The notes: generated from the letters alone by a model not told the origin. Numbered from the stretch's first letter, positions 1 through 11,916 are shown. The stretch: 64,000 nt of DNA from Costus lasius (GCA_027563935.2 CM050450.1:5191957-5255956); one strand, 5' to 3'. Translations and numbers: made by a program.

Positions 1-267
1 TTTCCTCAACTCGAGCCTACCTCTTTGCATGCTGATAATACTAGTGCCATTCAAATTGCTGTGAATCTCGTATATCATGAGTATACCAAACACATTGATG
101 TTGATTGTCACTATATTCGTGAAGCTTACGTTTCTCATCTTCTTACTCTTCCACACATTATCACAGAACTTCAAATTGCTGATATTTTTATTAAAGCTCT
201 TCCCAAGCCTCGTCATCAGTTCTTAGTTAACAAATTGATGCTTATTAATCATGCCTCATCAATTTGA
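1..267 (+). pseudogene. Ty1-copia retrotransposon, 3' end of pol (RNase H), partial
   Basis: The frame is open from base 1 to the stop at 265-267. It encodes the C-terminal RNase H part of a copia polyprotein: the HADNTSAI, EYTKHIDVDCHYIRE and ADIFIKALP motifs are the usual RNase H landmarks of Ty1-copia elements. The 5' part of the element lies outside the window. A purine run and an LTR start follow directly, so the reading frame ends where a copia polyprotein normally ends. It is a fragment, not a cellular gene. Confidence 0.85.
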
Positions 268-280
268 GGGGGGGGGGGGA
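266..280 (+). other. Polypurine tract of the copia element
   Basis: A G-rich purine run (GAGGGGGG...GGA) lies between the pol stop codon and a TG dinucleotide at 281. This is where an LTR element primes plus-strand synthesis. Confidence 0.7.
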
Positions 281-411
281 TGTTAGTGGTAGACATATAA
301 ATAATAGATTTGTATATATTAGTTATGTTGTAATTAGCTGTAAATATATTTTACTGTTTTACCCTTGTGTATTAAACTCATACCCGTTTAGGGTTTTCTA
401 TAAATTGAAAG
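281..411 (+). mobile_element. Truncated 3' LTR of the copia element
   Basis: The LTR begins TGTTAGTGGTAGACAT right after the polypurine tract. About 130 bases on, it gives way without an LTR end to Ty3-gypsy coding sequence, so it is cut off by deletion or by fusion with the next element. The exact breakpoint near 411 is uncertain. Confidence 0.6.
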
Positions 412-2690
412 GAAGGCTGCTGAGAGGGGCAGACTTTCAGCTTCATAATTGTGACAAAAATGAGCTCATGGCTTTAGTGTTCGCGATACGGCATTGGCGG
501 CCATACTTGTTAGGGCAGAAATTTCGGGTTCTTACCGACCAGAAGGCCCTTAGATACCTTTTGGAGCAGCGGATCACAACACCTGATCAACAAAATTGGC
601 TAGCCAAGTTGTTGGGGTATGATATGGAGGTGATCTATAAGCCGGGGGTGATGAATGGAGCGGCTGATGCTCTATCCAAGTTACCGAAACATGCTGAATT
701 AAAAGTACTCTCTAAGCCTGTATGGCTCGACATTGAGGAGCTTCAAGGTGAAGTACAAAGAGATCAGGCCTTAATCCGAATCATGGAGGAATTGAACCAC
801 CACCCAGCATTGCAACACCATACAAGCTAGTGCAAGGACGTCTTTTTTACAAGAGGCACTTGGTGATACCCTCGGGGTCCCAGTGGGTCACAACACTACT
901 GCAGGAGAGTCATCAGGCCCCTACTGGAGGGCATTCGGGGGCTTATCTCACCTACAGGAGAACAGCTAACAACGAGTACTGTGTTGGGATGAAAAAAGAC
1001 ATGTATTAGTGGGTCGTGGCATGCCAGGTGTGTCAACGGCAAAAGTATCAAGCTCTGTTGCCAGCAGGTTTACTTCAACCTTTGTCAATACCTAACCTAC
1101 CTTGGGAAGACATTGCTATGGATTTTATTACCGGGCTACCCAAATCAAAGGGTGTGGATGCTATATTGTTTGTGGTCGACCGGCTGTCGAAGTATGGGCA
1201 TTTCTTAGCGATTAGACACCCCTTTTCAGCAAGATTAGTGGTTGAATTGTTCGTGAAGGAAATAGTAAGGCTGCATGGGGTCACCCGGTCGATCGTAAGT
1301 GACAGGGATCTAGTGTTTATTAGTCTTTTTTGGTCTGAGCTTTTTCAGGTTACAGGGTACGATGCTCAACATGAGTTCCTCCTACCATCCGGAGATGGAT
1401 GGCCAAACAGAGGTACTCAATAGATGTTTAGAGACATATTTGCATTGCTATGCATCAGAACAGCTTCATGAATGGGCGAATTGGTTACATTGGGCAGAAT
1501 ATTGGTACAATATGAGATTCCCGTCGGCAGTATGGGCATTTCTTGGCGATTAGACACCCTTTTTTAGCAAGATTAGTGGTGCAAGATTAGTGGTTAAATT
1601 ATTTGTGAAGGAAATAGTAAGGCTGCATGGGGTCACCCGGTCGATCGTAAGTGACAGGGATCTAGTGTTTATTAGTCTTTTTTGGTCTGAGCTTTTTCAG
1701 GTTACAGGGTACGATGCTCAACATGAGTTCCTCCTACCATCCGGAGATGGATGGCCAAACAGAGGTACTCAATAGATGTTTGGAGACATATTTGCGTTGC
1801 TATGCATCAGAACAGCTTCATGAATGGGCGAATTGGTTACATTGGGCAGAATATTGGTACAATATGAGATTCCCGTCGGCAGCGGGCAAAACCCCTTTTG
1901 AGGTAATCTATGGGCGCTATCCCCCCACTCTATAGCGCTATGTGTTGGGTGAGTCTACAGTGGCCACAGCGGAGCGAGACCTTCTGGATAGGGATGAAAG
2001 TTTAAAGCAACTCAAGCACAATTTAAGAAGGGCACAACAAAGGATGTCCCAGTCGGCGAATGCTCATCGTTGCGACATCTTCTTGTCCACAAGCGAGTTG
2101 GTGTACGTGAAACTACGCTCACACCGCCAACCGTCGGTGGCTAGGTGATTAAATCAAAAATTGGCGACACGATTTTTTGTCCCTTTTCCCATTGATAGGA
2201 AGGTGGGACCAGTCGCGTATCGCCTTGTGTTGCTGCTGGGATCTCGAGTTCACCCGGTTTTCCATGTGTCTCAACTCAAACGCACGAAAGGGTATGGAGC
2301 ATTTGAAGCAAGTTTGCCAACAGAGCTGGAGGAAGAATTACCCCCAACGCATGTTCCAGAAGCACAACTGGCCTCGAGGACGGTGGGTCAAGGCGACGAT
2401 AGCGCAGACCAATGGTTCATTCAATGGGCTAATGAACCGGACGAGGAGGCGACATGGGAGGGCGTGGCAGTCGTCCAAGAGCAATTTCCAGAGTTCTATC
2501 ATAGCCTCGAGGACAAGGCTGTTTCTCATGGGGATGGTGCTGTTACAGAACCAACCCAAGCTGAACCGGGTCAGTAACCGGTATGGCGAGTTTACACTCG
2601 CCGAGCCAGACCGGACGTGGTTCAGTTGGAGCCGGTTCAGTAACTCAGCTGAGATGTTGTAATAAGGGGAATAGGGGGAAGGAGTAGGGT
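412..2690 (+). pseudogene. Ty3-gypsy (chromovirus-like) pol fragment, decayed
   Basis: In order, this holds a gypsy RNase H (about 420-700, NELMALVFAIRHWRPYLLG, LTDQKALRYLLEQR, ADALSKLP), a damaged integrase zinc-binding region (about 830-1040), the integrase core (about 1040-1880, MDFITGLPKSKG, VVDRLSKYGHF, SSYHPEMDGQTEVLNRCLE), and a C-terminal segment (about 2160-2500) with HPVFHVSQLK followed by a chromodomain-like WFIQWANEPDEEATWE. Several stops and frameshifts split it, and part of the integrase is duplicated (see 1193-1882). A purine-rich stretch at about 2664-2688 may be its polypurine tract. An LTR could begin with the TG near 2690 and reach about 2810, but no complete LTR was found. 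Reverse transcriptase and gag are absent. Confidence 0.8.
1193..1882 (+). repeat. Tandem duplication inside the gypsy integrase
   Basis: Bases 1193-1530 are repeated at 1531-1882 with few mismatches. The offset is 338 at the start and 352 after a 14-base local duplication (AAGATTAGTGGTGC) in the second copy. The junction shares only the bases AG with the flanking sequence. The duplication repeats integrase core sequence, so the polypeptide cannot be intact. Confidence 0.85.
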
Positions 2691-3146
2691 ATGAAATTTT
2701 GGTAAAACATTTGCTTGCTATCTCGCCGCATCTGTTGGCTTAGGAAGTTTTCCTTGTTCCCTTGTTCGCTAATCTTGCTAGCTATTAGGATTTTTGTGTG
2801 ATCCTAACACATTACCTATTTGTTCGTTAATCATCTTGTCATTATTTTTATAATAGATTGTAAAGGTTTGCTTGCTAATTCAACACTTTTCTTTTTTCTG
2901 TAGCTTTCTCGATATTTCTGATAGACGTTTTGTTTTCGGCTGCATATATATTGCAGTATTACAATTTTTGCTGTCAAATCAATTTCACTTTGCCCTCATG
3001 TATAATCCCAAGTAGGAAGGATCGTGATCCTGTGACGTGAAAAAATTCTTAAAATAATTAATTTTTCTGGTGATTATCATGCTTTTGAATTGACGGCAGA
3101 AGAATAAGAAGCCTGTGGCTGCTGATTGAAGTTCAAAACTTCCAAT

Positions 3147-3552
3147 ACGGAAATAGCTCTTTGATGTCTTGAAGATTTGATGCTAATTGTTGCATGTTAT
3201 GAAAAATATGATCATTTTCTTTGCCCAGAGCCCCAGAACAAATAAAATAAACAGGAATCCTGCATCCAATTATTGAGCACTGCCATTTTGTCATCCTTTT
3301 TTTTTTTTTCCTGTAATCACTTTTTCTTCCCCCCTCTTCAATATATTAAGATCTACGGCAATAGCTCTTTTGAGGTCTTGAAGATTTGATGCTAATTGTT
3401 GCATGTTATGAAAAATATGATCATTTTTTTTACCCAGAACAAATAAAATGAACAAGAATCCTGCATCCAATTATTGAGCATTGCCATTTTGTCATCCTTT
3501 TTTTTTTTTCTGTAATCACTTTTTCTTCCTCCGTCTTCAATATATTAAGATC
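3147..3552. repeat. Tandem duplication of about 200 bp
   Basis: Sequence beginning ACGG(A/C)AATAGCTCTTT and ending CTTCAATATATTAAGATC occurs at about 3147-3353 and again at about 3355-3552. The offset is 208 at the start and 199 at the end. Differences are mainly in T-run length and an 8-9 base indel. Non-coding. Confidence 0.8.
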
Positions 3553-4533
3553 AATGCCGCTGTCTCTGACTCTCCGGGCATCCCTCTTCTGACACCTGAA
3601 TTTTGTTTATTCAACTTATAGATAATTTCTGTCTTCCATTCACAAGGATAGGACAGACATTATTACCTTGTTTTGTGGTGCCTTGCTTACTTGAGGATTT
3701 GGTAGACATGATATTTCCTTTTGAATGATGGAACTGTATAAGCTACGTGATTTCTTAATGTGGACACTAATGCTATTTCATGATTTCTAGGAAATAAAGT
3801 ATAATCCTTGGCACATTTATTTATCTCCTACGCTTACGCTGTTGCAAAAGTTGACCATTTTAAAATGGGAAGTGATAATTTGCTCTTAAATTATGCACCT
3901 ATTTCAGTTTGCACCATTTAGTTTTGTCATTTTGCACCTTGAAGGTTGCAAGTTTGGCTCATCTTGCAACAAAGATTCAAATTTATTTCTTCTGCAGCTC
4001 AATATAATAAATTTATTTGCCCCTCTATTTCACTGAAGGGTCGATATAATGGCTTAGTTGTTCTCTTCAGTAGTGTATTTCTGGAGCAATTAGTGTGAAA
4101 TAAGATTAGTTTCTGAACTCTGCTCTACAAAATGAAATGAAAATAAAAATGGGCGGAAAGTTGAAATTTCACTTCTAAAATTTAAATCACGATTCTTGGG
4201 AGAGAAAATTTTTTTTCTCATAAAAACTGAAAAAAAAATTGAATTCAGTAATGCTGTTTCCACGATTTTCCTATCAGTTTCTTTGTCATTATTATTTCTG
4301 AATTTTTATTTGATACTTGAAGGCTTCATTTACAGGATTTCCATGTCTCCAGCTATTAAAGAATTTGGTCGACCTCATTATAATATCGAGTGTTAACCCC
4401 AATAGTTGCTGGTAATTTTATCTACGCATTGCTGGAAGTTACAATCTACTTTCCATAGTCTTCAGTCTCTATAAAAGATGACCACAGTTTAATTTATATT
4501 ATGAACTATTGAGAGATGCGCTCTCTTTTGCAG

Positions 4534-4577
4534 CAGCTCCTGGACAAATTATTGCAACCATTCTCCAGAAGATAACG
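4534..4577 (+). other. Orphan exon-like segment (44 nt)
   Basis: A strong acceptor (CTCTCTTTTGCAG) ends at 4533 and a strong donor (GTAAGTC) starts at 4578. The 44 nt between read AAPGQIIATILQKIT in one frame. No neighbouring exon or gene family was recognised, so this may be a relic of a transposon-captured or degraded gene. Confidence 0.3.
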
Positions 4578-5449
4578 GTAAGTCTTTGCTTGTTGATAAC
4601 TCAGCATAGATCTCTGGGTTTTAAGTACATAGTTTTTTGCGGCAACTTCTGTTCATAAATTAATATGGGTAGTTGATGCTAAAAAGCAAAAAAGAATAAT
4701 GATAAAAATAAAGAAACTAATTCCGTTTAATAGGGGAAAAAAAGAAATAACTAAAAATTGTTCATTTTTGTTAAAGATGGCTGCATAATCTGATGATGAT
4801 TAGATTTAGATTGTCCAAATTAGTGAACTTATATGTTGTCTTCTTTCCACAAAGCCAAGTATTTTGCAATTTGGACGATAATTTAAAGAAAATTAATGAG
4901 TATAATAGCCTTTGAGAATGTTTAATGCAAGTTGTAATTATGCAATTAGATGTCGTTAGTGATTGGTTGGTTTTCTTATTTTGTCATGTGATTTGTGCCA
5001 AGGGATAGGAAAAAATTTTCTACACATGGACCATGCCTAGTTGGCCTAGTCATCATAGGCAGGGTCCATCCCCATCGTTCACCAACTCCCCTCTTGAAAA
5101 TGGGTAACAGAGCCAATTGCTCCAGTTAACTATTCTCTTTCCTCCTTAAACCCTTCTCTCTGTCATTTGAAAAATTTTTTGCCCCAATCTCTCGTTGTGC
5201 ACTTGCCCTCGCTGGTCTTCTCCGTCGTTGCACTTGCCGACAATCTCCTTACCCTTGCCAGCGTCTCCTCTCCTCCCTCCTCATACTCTCCCTACCATCT
5301 CACCTTATACGGTTCATCGCCAGCTTTCGGAAGTCCTGCCCTAGTTGTTGCACTGCTTGCCTCATCGATTCCGTCGCTTTAACTACTCACTGACAGCCCA
5401 CGAAAGACAATTTCTTTCACCTCGCAGTCATTCAAGGATGAATTAAATT

Positions 5450-5940
5450 TTATAAATTTTTTTAGAATTATTTTATGTAGTAGAATTTCTATTCAATATC
5501 GTAAACATTCTTGTCAAATGCACTCACAAGTTTGTTGTTTGCCTCAAAAAGTTATAATAATGATCATGTAAGTTTTTTTACAATTTTTTGGAATTTTTTT
5601 ATTGTGTAAAAATTCTTATCAATATCATAGAAAATCATGTCAAATGCACTAAAAAATTAATATAGGGGTGGTTGTTAGCCTCAAATAGTTATTACAATAA
5701 TCAGACAAATTTTTTATATTTTTTTTAAATTTTTTTATTTAGTAAAAGTTATAGTGAATATCATAAATTCATGTCAATTGTACTAAAAAATTATGTTGGG
5801 GTTACAGTTAGCCTCAAATAGTTATTACAATGATCATGTAAATTTTTTTATATTTTTTGAAATTATTTTATTTTGTATAAATTCTATTCAATATCGTAGA
5901 AAATCATATCAATGGTACCTGACTTGCATTAAATATTATA
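5450..5940. repeat. AT-rich internal repeats of the palindrome, left arm
   Basis: Four degenerate units of about 125 bp repeat the motifs AATATCATAGAAAATCATGTCAA, CAAATAGTTATTACAATGAT and a long T-rich run. The mirror set lies at about 8200-8860 in the right arm, which appears to hold one or two more units. Non-coding. Confidence 0.7.
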
Positions 5941-7683
5941 GAAATTAAGATAATGAATAATTTTGAAGATAATTCAAGTTCAGGCAGTTCAAGCTTTGAT
6001 GCTCGCTAGTTTATTTGTAAGATACGGATGCAGATAACAAAAAGACGAAAAGAAAAAGCAACATGCCTAGAACCTACTCTCTCCATGTACAGTAGGTGTT
6101 CGATGGTCACACTACATAGTATAGAAGAAGTGTCTAGTGACAACTCTATAAACGAAAACATACTTGCGACCCCTTTGGCCACCTATTAGGCTATTACAGA
6201 TTCCATCCATAGCCTTAGATATGTTGGCAATTGAATACTTGTTACCAAGATGGGAGGGTGAAATAATGGGATTCAGGTTAAATAAATCTTTTGTTTAATT
6301 CACTATAAGGGATATATTCCTCATATTAGGTTTTCCAGAAGTGAGTAATTTGGTAAATTTTTAAAAAAGAGTTGCCCACTAGCTCCTTTTACAATGAAGA
6401 ATTTAGAGAGAGAATATCAACTGTGCAGTGTTGAAAAAAAGCTGACTAGGCTTAGTGTCAATAGAGAGAAATTGTATAAGAATAGAATGATTAAAATCAC
6501 CATTTTATATTTGTTTTGTATGTTCATGTTTAGCCATGTGAGCTACACCCTATGGTTATTTTTTGTCACCCTTGTTAAAGAGGTTGATATGCTTCAGGAA
6601 TGCAATTGTGCTAAAGCAGTACATCGATATCTAGTTGATGAATTGACTAGAATCAACAAGAGAAAAAAATTATTAATTTTTCTGAATGTACCATTCTTTT
6701 TAATGTAAATGCACTAGCTACTCGATTTTCTTTATGTATGACGTCTTATGTACTAACTTTTTATGTATTTCACTTATGTCCTTTGTAAGTTTGGTTATAT
6801 GAATAATGTACATTGTTTAGAGCTGATATGGTAGGTGTTTACCCTCTCCTTAGTCATTGGTTGAGCGCGAGTGTGAGATTGCCACGACGAAATGCTTATT
6901 TTAAAAGTTTACAATTGTTGCCTACAGTTAAAATATGTATTTTATGTTAGAAGTTAATGGGTTAGTATTACAATTAATAGACTAATTTTGCACATTATTG
7001 CTGATAATTTATGTTATTGAACTAGAAAATGCTGAGATTGGTTCTATAGGATCCACATTAGGTTTAAATATTAATGAATAGGTTAGTATTTGAATGTGTT
7101 GTCATTGTCACTAATCTCAGCTTCTTGTAGTTCAATGATATAAAGTATCTATAATGATGCAAAATTAGTCTATTAATTGTGATGCTAACCTATTAACTCC
7201 TAATATGAACTATGTACTTTGGCTTCAGGTAACAATTGTAGACTTTTAAAATAAGTATTTTGTCGTGACAACCTCACACTCTACTAAAGACTAAGGCGAG
7301 AGTAAACACACCCCACCATATCAGCTTTGAATAATGTGCAGTATTCATATAACCAAACCTGCCAGAGACATAAGTGAAATGCATAAAAAGTTAGTACATG
7401 AGATGTCATACATAGAGAAAATCAATTAGTCAGTCTACTTACATCAAGAAGAATAGCTTATCTAGAAAAAAATATTAATTTTTTTCTTGCTGATTCTAGT
7501 CAATTCATCAGCTAGATATCGATGTACAACTTCAGCCCAGTTGTATTCTTGAAGTATATCAATCTCTTCAACAAGAGTGATAGAAAGACCTCATTCGGTT
7601 AAACAAGCACATGCAAAATAATATATAGAATGACGAGTTTAATCATTCTATCCTTATCCAATTTCTTGTTATCGGCACTAAGC

Positions 7684-8132
7684 CTAGTCAGTTTTTTTTT
7701 CCAACACTGTACAACTGATATTCTCTCCTCTAAAATCTTTATTATAAAAGGAGCTAATGGACAACTTTTTTTTAAAATTTACCAAATTACCCACTTCTAG
7801 AAGACCCAATAAGAGGTATACATCCCTCATAGTGAATTGGATAAAAGATTTATTTAACTTGAACTCTATCATTTCACTATCCCATCTTGGTAATAAGTAT
7901 TCATTGCCAACATATCTAAGACTACGGATGGAATCTGTAATAGGTGGCCAAAGAGGGTCGCAAGCATATCTTCTTTTATAGAGTTGTCATTAGACATTTT
8001 TTTCCATGATACTATGTAGTCTTGCCATCTAACATCTACTGTACATAGGGCGAGTAGGTTCTGGGCATGCTGCCTTTTCCTTCTATCCTCTTGTCGTCTG
8101 CGTCCATAGCTTACAAATAAATTGATAGGCAT
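7684..8132 (-). pseudogene. Captured gene fragment in the palindrome (plant mobile-domain-like)
   Basis: Two minus-strand frames abut: 8132-7869 (87 residues, starting MPINLFVSYGRRRQEDRRKR) and 7872-7684 (62 residues). The second continues the first after a one-frame shift. It contains LNKSFIQFTMRDVYLLLGL, a pattern reminiscent of plant transposon-associated DUF1985 or mobile-domain proteins. Further along the same strand, near 7500-7560, a frame reading NWAEVVHRYLADELTR continues that resemblance. A mirror copy with its own stops lies at 6200-6705 on the plus strand. The family assignment is from memory of the pattern only. The fragment is broken and is not a functional gene. Confidence 0.4.
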
Positions 8133-9762
8133 CGAAACTCGAACTGCCTGAACTTGAATTATCTTTAGAACTGCTTATTATCTTAATTTCTAAAATATTC
8201 AATATAAGTCTGGTACAATTAATATGAATTTCTATGATATTGAATAGAATTTTTACAAAATAAAATAAATTTAAAATATTATAAAAAAAATTACATGATC
8301 ATTATAATAACTATTTGTGGCTAATAGCAACCCCAACATAATTTTTAAGTGCAATTGATATGAATTTCTACGATATTCTTATAATTCCTACGAAATAAAA
8401 AAATTCTGAAAAAATATAAAAAATTTGCCTAATGATTTTAATAACTATTTGAGGCTAACAACAACCTCTATATCAAATTTTGAGTGCATTTGACATGGTT
8501 TTCTACAATATTGACATTGATTTTTCATTTTTACGATATTGACAAGAATTTCTATGAAATAAGAAAATTTTAAAAAAAAATAAAAAAAATTGCATTGTCA
8601 TTGTAATAACTATTTGAAGTTACGAGCAACCTTATATTAATTTTTGAGTACATTTCATATAAATTTTTATGATATTGACTAGAATTTCTATGGGATAAAA
8701 AAATTCTAAAAAAATATAAAAAATTTTACATGATTATTGTAATAACTATTTGAGGCTAACGGCGAACCCCTAACCTAATTTTTAAGTGCATTTGATAAGA
8801 ATTTCTATGATATTGAATAGAATTTCTACTAAATAAAAATAATTTTAAAAAAATTACAAAATTTGATTAATCCTTGAATGACTACGAGGTGAAAGAAGTT
8901 GTCTTGCCTGTACTGGTGATGAGTAGTTGAAGCGGCAAAATCGGTGGAGTGTGCAGCATGACAACTAGGGCAGGACTTCTGAAAGCTGACGATGAACCAT
9001 ATTAGGGGAGATGGTGAGGAGAGTGTGAGGAGGGAGGAGAGGAGACACCGATGAGTGTAAGGAGATTGTTGGCAAGTGCGACGGTAGAGAAGACCGGTGA
9101 GGGCAAGAGCGCGGCGAAAGATTCGGGTGAAAATTTTTTTGAGTGATAAGAGTGGGGTTGACAGGAGCAAACGCTACTTTATTACTCATTTTCGAGAGGG
9201 GAGTTGATGAATGGTGAGGATGGACTCTGCCTATGATGACTAAGCAGCCTAGAAAAATTTTTCTAGGGATGGGGGATTGCCTAGTTGTCACTTAGGCCAG
9301 TCTTATTTTGCTTTCCCGAATCATATAGTGCTCGAGTGATTTAATTGGAGAATTCTCAGTTTGTTCTTGAATAATGACTCAAATCAACTCTCAAAGTCAC
9401 TCATGTTCGTGGGGCATTGTTTGGTCCCAACCGAAGGATATAGATTAGTCATTGGATTTAACCCTACCAGTATCTTGTTATACCTCGTTGCAAGTCTACT
9501 TGACTCCATTAACATCCTATTAGAAAGGATTGGGCAACATTTAGGCCTTGTTTACTTGGGGGGAAAGTTAGAAGAAAAGGAAAAAAAGTAGGAAGGAAAG
9601 GAGCATAGGCTTATTTACTTGGGCAGATCGATAGTTTAGAGGGGAAAGTAAAAGAGAAAGTTAGTCATTAATCCCTCCATTTGCTTTCCACTCAAATCGG
9701 ACGGAAAGCTGAAACTATGAATTAACTTTACTAACTTCATACCTAACTTTTCACCACACCAA

Positions 9763-9926
9763 GGTTGTCAGGATCAAAATCCTACCTAGGAACGATAAAG
9801 GTTTTGTAGGATCGGAACGTAGGATCAGATCATAAGATCCTACCAAATCACTTAAAATATATAATGTTTTAAAATATATTTATCTAATTAGACTTAAGAG
9901 TATGATAAATATTCTAATAAATAATA

Positions 9927-9970
<44 letters not shown>

Positions 9971-10490
9971 AATATTTTATACTATTATTAAGATTTATTA
10001 GTTGTATAATGTAAATTTATGAAATTAAATATTTATAAGGTGATGATGACGGAGACAAGTTAATAGAAGATAGATACAACAAATGTGTATAATGAAACTA
10101 GAAACAACAAAGACATGTAGTGAAATGAAGACAACAAGATAAAAATACGAAAAATAATAAAGATAAAAAGTATACATGGCAATGACAAATATTACAAAGT
10201 TTATTCTAATAAATAGTTGAAGTAGACAAATATAATTATAGTCTTGTAGATGATAACGAGCTTAAATTGATGAATGTTGGTCAAAGAAATTGCATCCTAT
10301 ATCAATTAAAGGCTTTTAGCATAATAAGTTATTGATTTTTATTATAATATGAACTTATTTTACCTAGTAATTTAGGATTGGTGGGATCGTAAAATCCTAC
10401 ACAATCCTAAGACCTAGATCGTGGGATCGTAAGATTCTACCATATTTTAGATCGTACATTCGTTCTGAAACGATTTTTGACAACATTGCA
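9763..10490. mobile_element. Inner inverted-repeat element nested in the Tourist-like element
   Basis: The left segment carries AGGTTGTCA followed by repeated GTAGGATCGGAACG-like units. The right segment carries the complement (GGGATCGTAAAATCC, CGATTTTTGACAACATT). The ends are inverted copies rich in TAGGATC. The AT-rich interior includes an (AT)n tract. No coding potential was seen and the exact ends are uncertain. Confidence 0.5.
9929..9968. repeat. (AT)n microsatellite
   Basis: About 20 uninterrupted AT units inside the nested element. Shorter TA runs of the same kind occur at 10651-10668, 11172-11196 and 62186-62218. Confidence 0.9.
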
Positions 10491-10905
10491 CCGCACCGTT
10501 ACTTATTCTCGTTCAATACGAGCTTTTCTCGACTACTCGTCCTTGTCGTTGCTGCTCGAGCTCGCCGCCATTGCTCGTTCATGCCGCTGCTGCTTGCCCT
10601 CGCCGTCGTCGCTCGTATTTAATATTTAATATTTAATATTTTTATTTTATATATATATATATATAATATGAATAAAAAATAAAAATTGGGGTGTATATAT
10701 CAATCCTTCAAACTTTCTTTCCATCCAAGTAAACACAAGGAAGAAAAATCTATAACACATTCTATCCATCTATTTTTTCTTTTTTTCATTTTCTTTGTAC
10801 TTTCCATCCGACCTAGTAAACACAGTGTTAGGCGTGGCGAGTTAGAATTCTTCATGTGTATATTCGAATACCTAGTTCAATTGGATGGGTCAGTCATTGA
10901 CTTAA

Positions 10906-11825
10906 GCCCCATTTGGAGCTGCCGCGCTTCCAGCGGTGGTCCAACGGGCAACAGAAGCAATCAATTTTTGTCAAATTTTTTGATTGCTGTGCTGCAAAAC
11001 AGTAATGAAATTGCCACTTTAGCCAGAAGCAGCAAAATACATGCTTTTGCTGCTGCGCCCTTGCCTCCTCAACGCGCGTGCATACTGGGTGAGAGGGCAT
11101 TGGTTCGAATCCTTTACCCAATTTTTTTTCACCTCTCTTCTCTTGCTTTCTATTAAAAATATTATAGATTTTAATATATATATATATATATATATGTATT
11201 TAAATTAATTATATCTATCTAGAAGTCGCTTGGGCGACTACAAAAATAATACTACATTATGTATATTTTATTCAAAATCAATATATTAATATATATTCAT
11301 TAACATAATATATAATACTTTTTTATTAGTGATTTTAAAAATATTATTCTAAGTATGTAACCTTATAAAAAAAAATATTAATATAATTCTTAGTTATTAA
11401 ACTTATAAAAATTATTAATATTATAAATTTTATAAAATAAAAAATTAAATCTTATTTAATTATATCTATTTAAATTTTAAAATATATATCATTATATATA
11501 TATAATATATTGATAATTAAATTAAATTTTAAATATAATATATATACTATTAAATATGCATTAAAATTTAATATATTATTATATTGATTAATCTAATATA
11601 TAATTATTTTATTTTATTATAAAAATATATCATTTTAATTTTAATATATTTTATTAAATTAATATTTATTTATTTATTAATAATATTAATAATCCAATAA
11701 ATCTACAAAATAATTTTAATAATAATTGCTACAGTGATAACACAGTTAGATTCACCAAACACTTTTAACATCAGGTGCTACAGTAACAGCGCAGCTGCGG
11801 CAGCGCAGCAGAACTAAACTAGCCC
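10906..11825. mobile_element. Tourist-like MITE, 920 bp
   Basis: The left end GCCCCATTTGGAGCTGC pairs with the complement of the right end, GGGCTAGTTTAGTTCTGC. TAA flanks both sides (10903-10905, 11826-11828). The first 200 bp are GC-rich and include GGTTCGAATCC, an exact RNA polymerase III B-box-like string. The rest (11150-11740) is almost pure A+T. No transposase reading frame is present. Confidence 0.65.
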
Positions 11826-11916
11826 TAAGTTTCAAGTTAGGTTGGTTTAAAGCTAGAGTCAGTTTTAAACCCTATTGTTCAGATATTATTTAATCACACT
11901 AGTCGAGTTCAGATAG

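Larger units (their letters stand above)
2820..5002. other. AT-rich stretch without a recognisable complete gene
   Basis: No convincing coding region was found apart from one exon-like segment (4534-4577) and a local tandem duplication (3147-3552). A 66-codon frame at 4196-4396 begins with a non-ATG codon, lies in T-rich sequence and resembles no family I know. The stretch could be intron or intergenic sequence of a broken gene. Confidence 0.5.
5003..9272. mobile_element. Giant palindromic (foldback or MULE-like) element, about 4.27 kb
   Basis: The left half (about 5003-7040) and right half (about 7110-9272) are imperfect inverted copies around a short centre near 7075. Outer ends: GGGATAGGAAAAAATTTTC on the left corresponds to GAAAAATTTTTCTAGGGAT on the right. 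Next come GTCATCATAGGCAG and its complement, a 300-bp C-rich block (5100-5440 against 8865-9200), then 0.5 kb of AT-rich repeats containing AATAGTTATTACAATGATCA-like units. The inner arms (6200-6700 and 7480-7920) carry a former reading frame. Arms of about 2 kb far exceed a normal terminal inverted repeat, and no transposase or clear target duplication was found. Confidence 0.75.
9544..10827. mobile_element. Tourist/PIF-Harbinger-type element with a nested insertion
   Basis: The left end GGCCTTGTTTACTTGG pairs with the complement of the right end, CACTGTGTTTACTAGG. Both sides carry TTA (9541-9543 and 10828-10830), the usual PIF/Harbinger target duplication. No transposase was seen. The inside is interrupted by a second inverted-repeat element (about 9763-10490). 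Confidence 0.65.

Noticed and set aside
6394..6708. 104-codon frame with a hydrophobic stretch, as a membrane protein gene
   Set aside because: It is the left-arm mirror of the captured fragment in the palindrome; the matching right-arm sequence is full of stops.
11088..11116. tRNA gene or SINE suggested by GGTTCGAATCC
   Set aside because: No A-box at the right distance and no cloverleaf; it lies in a MITE. Kept only as a note.
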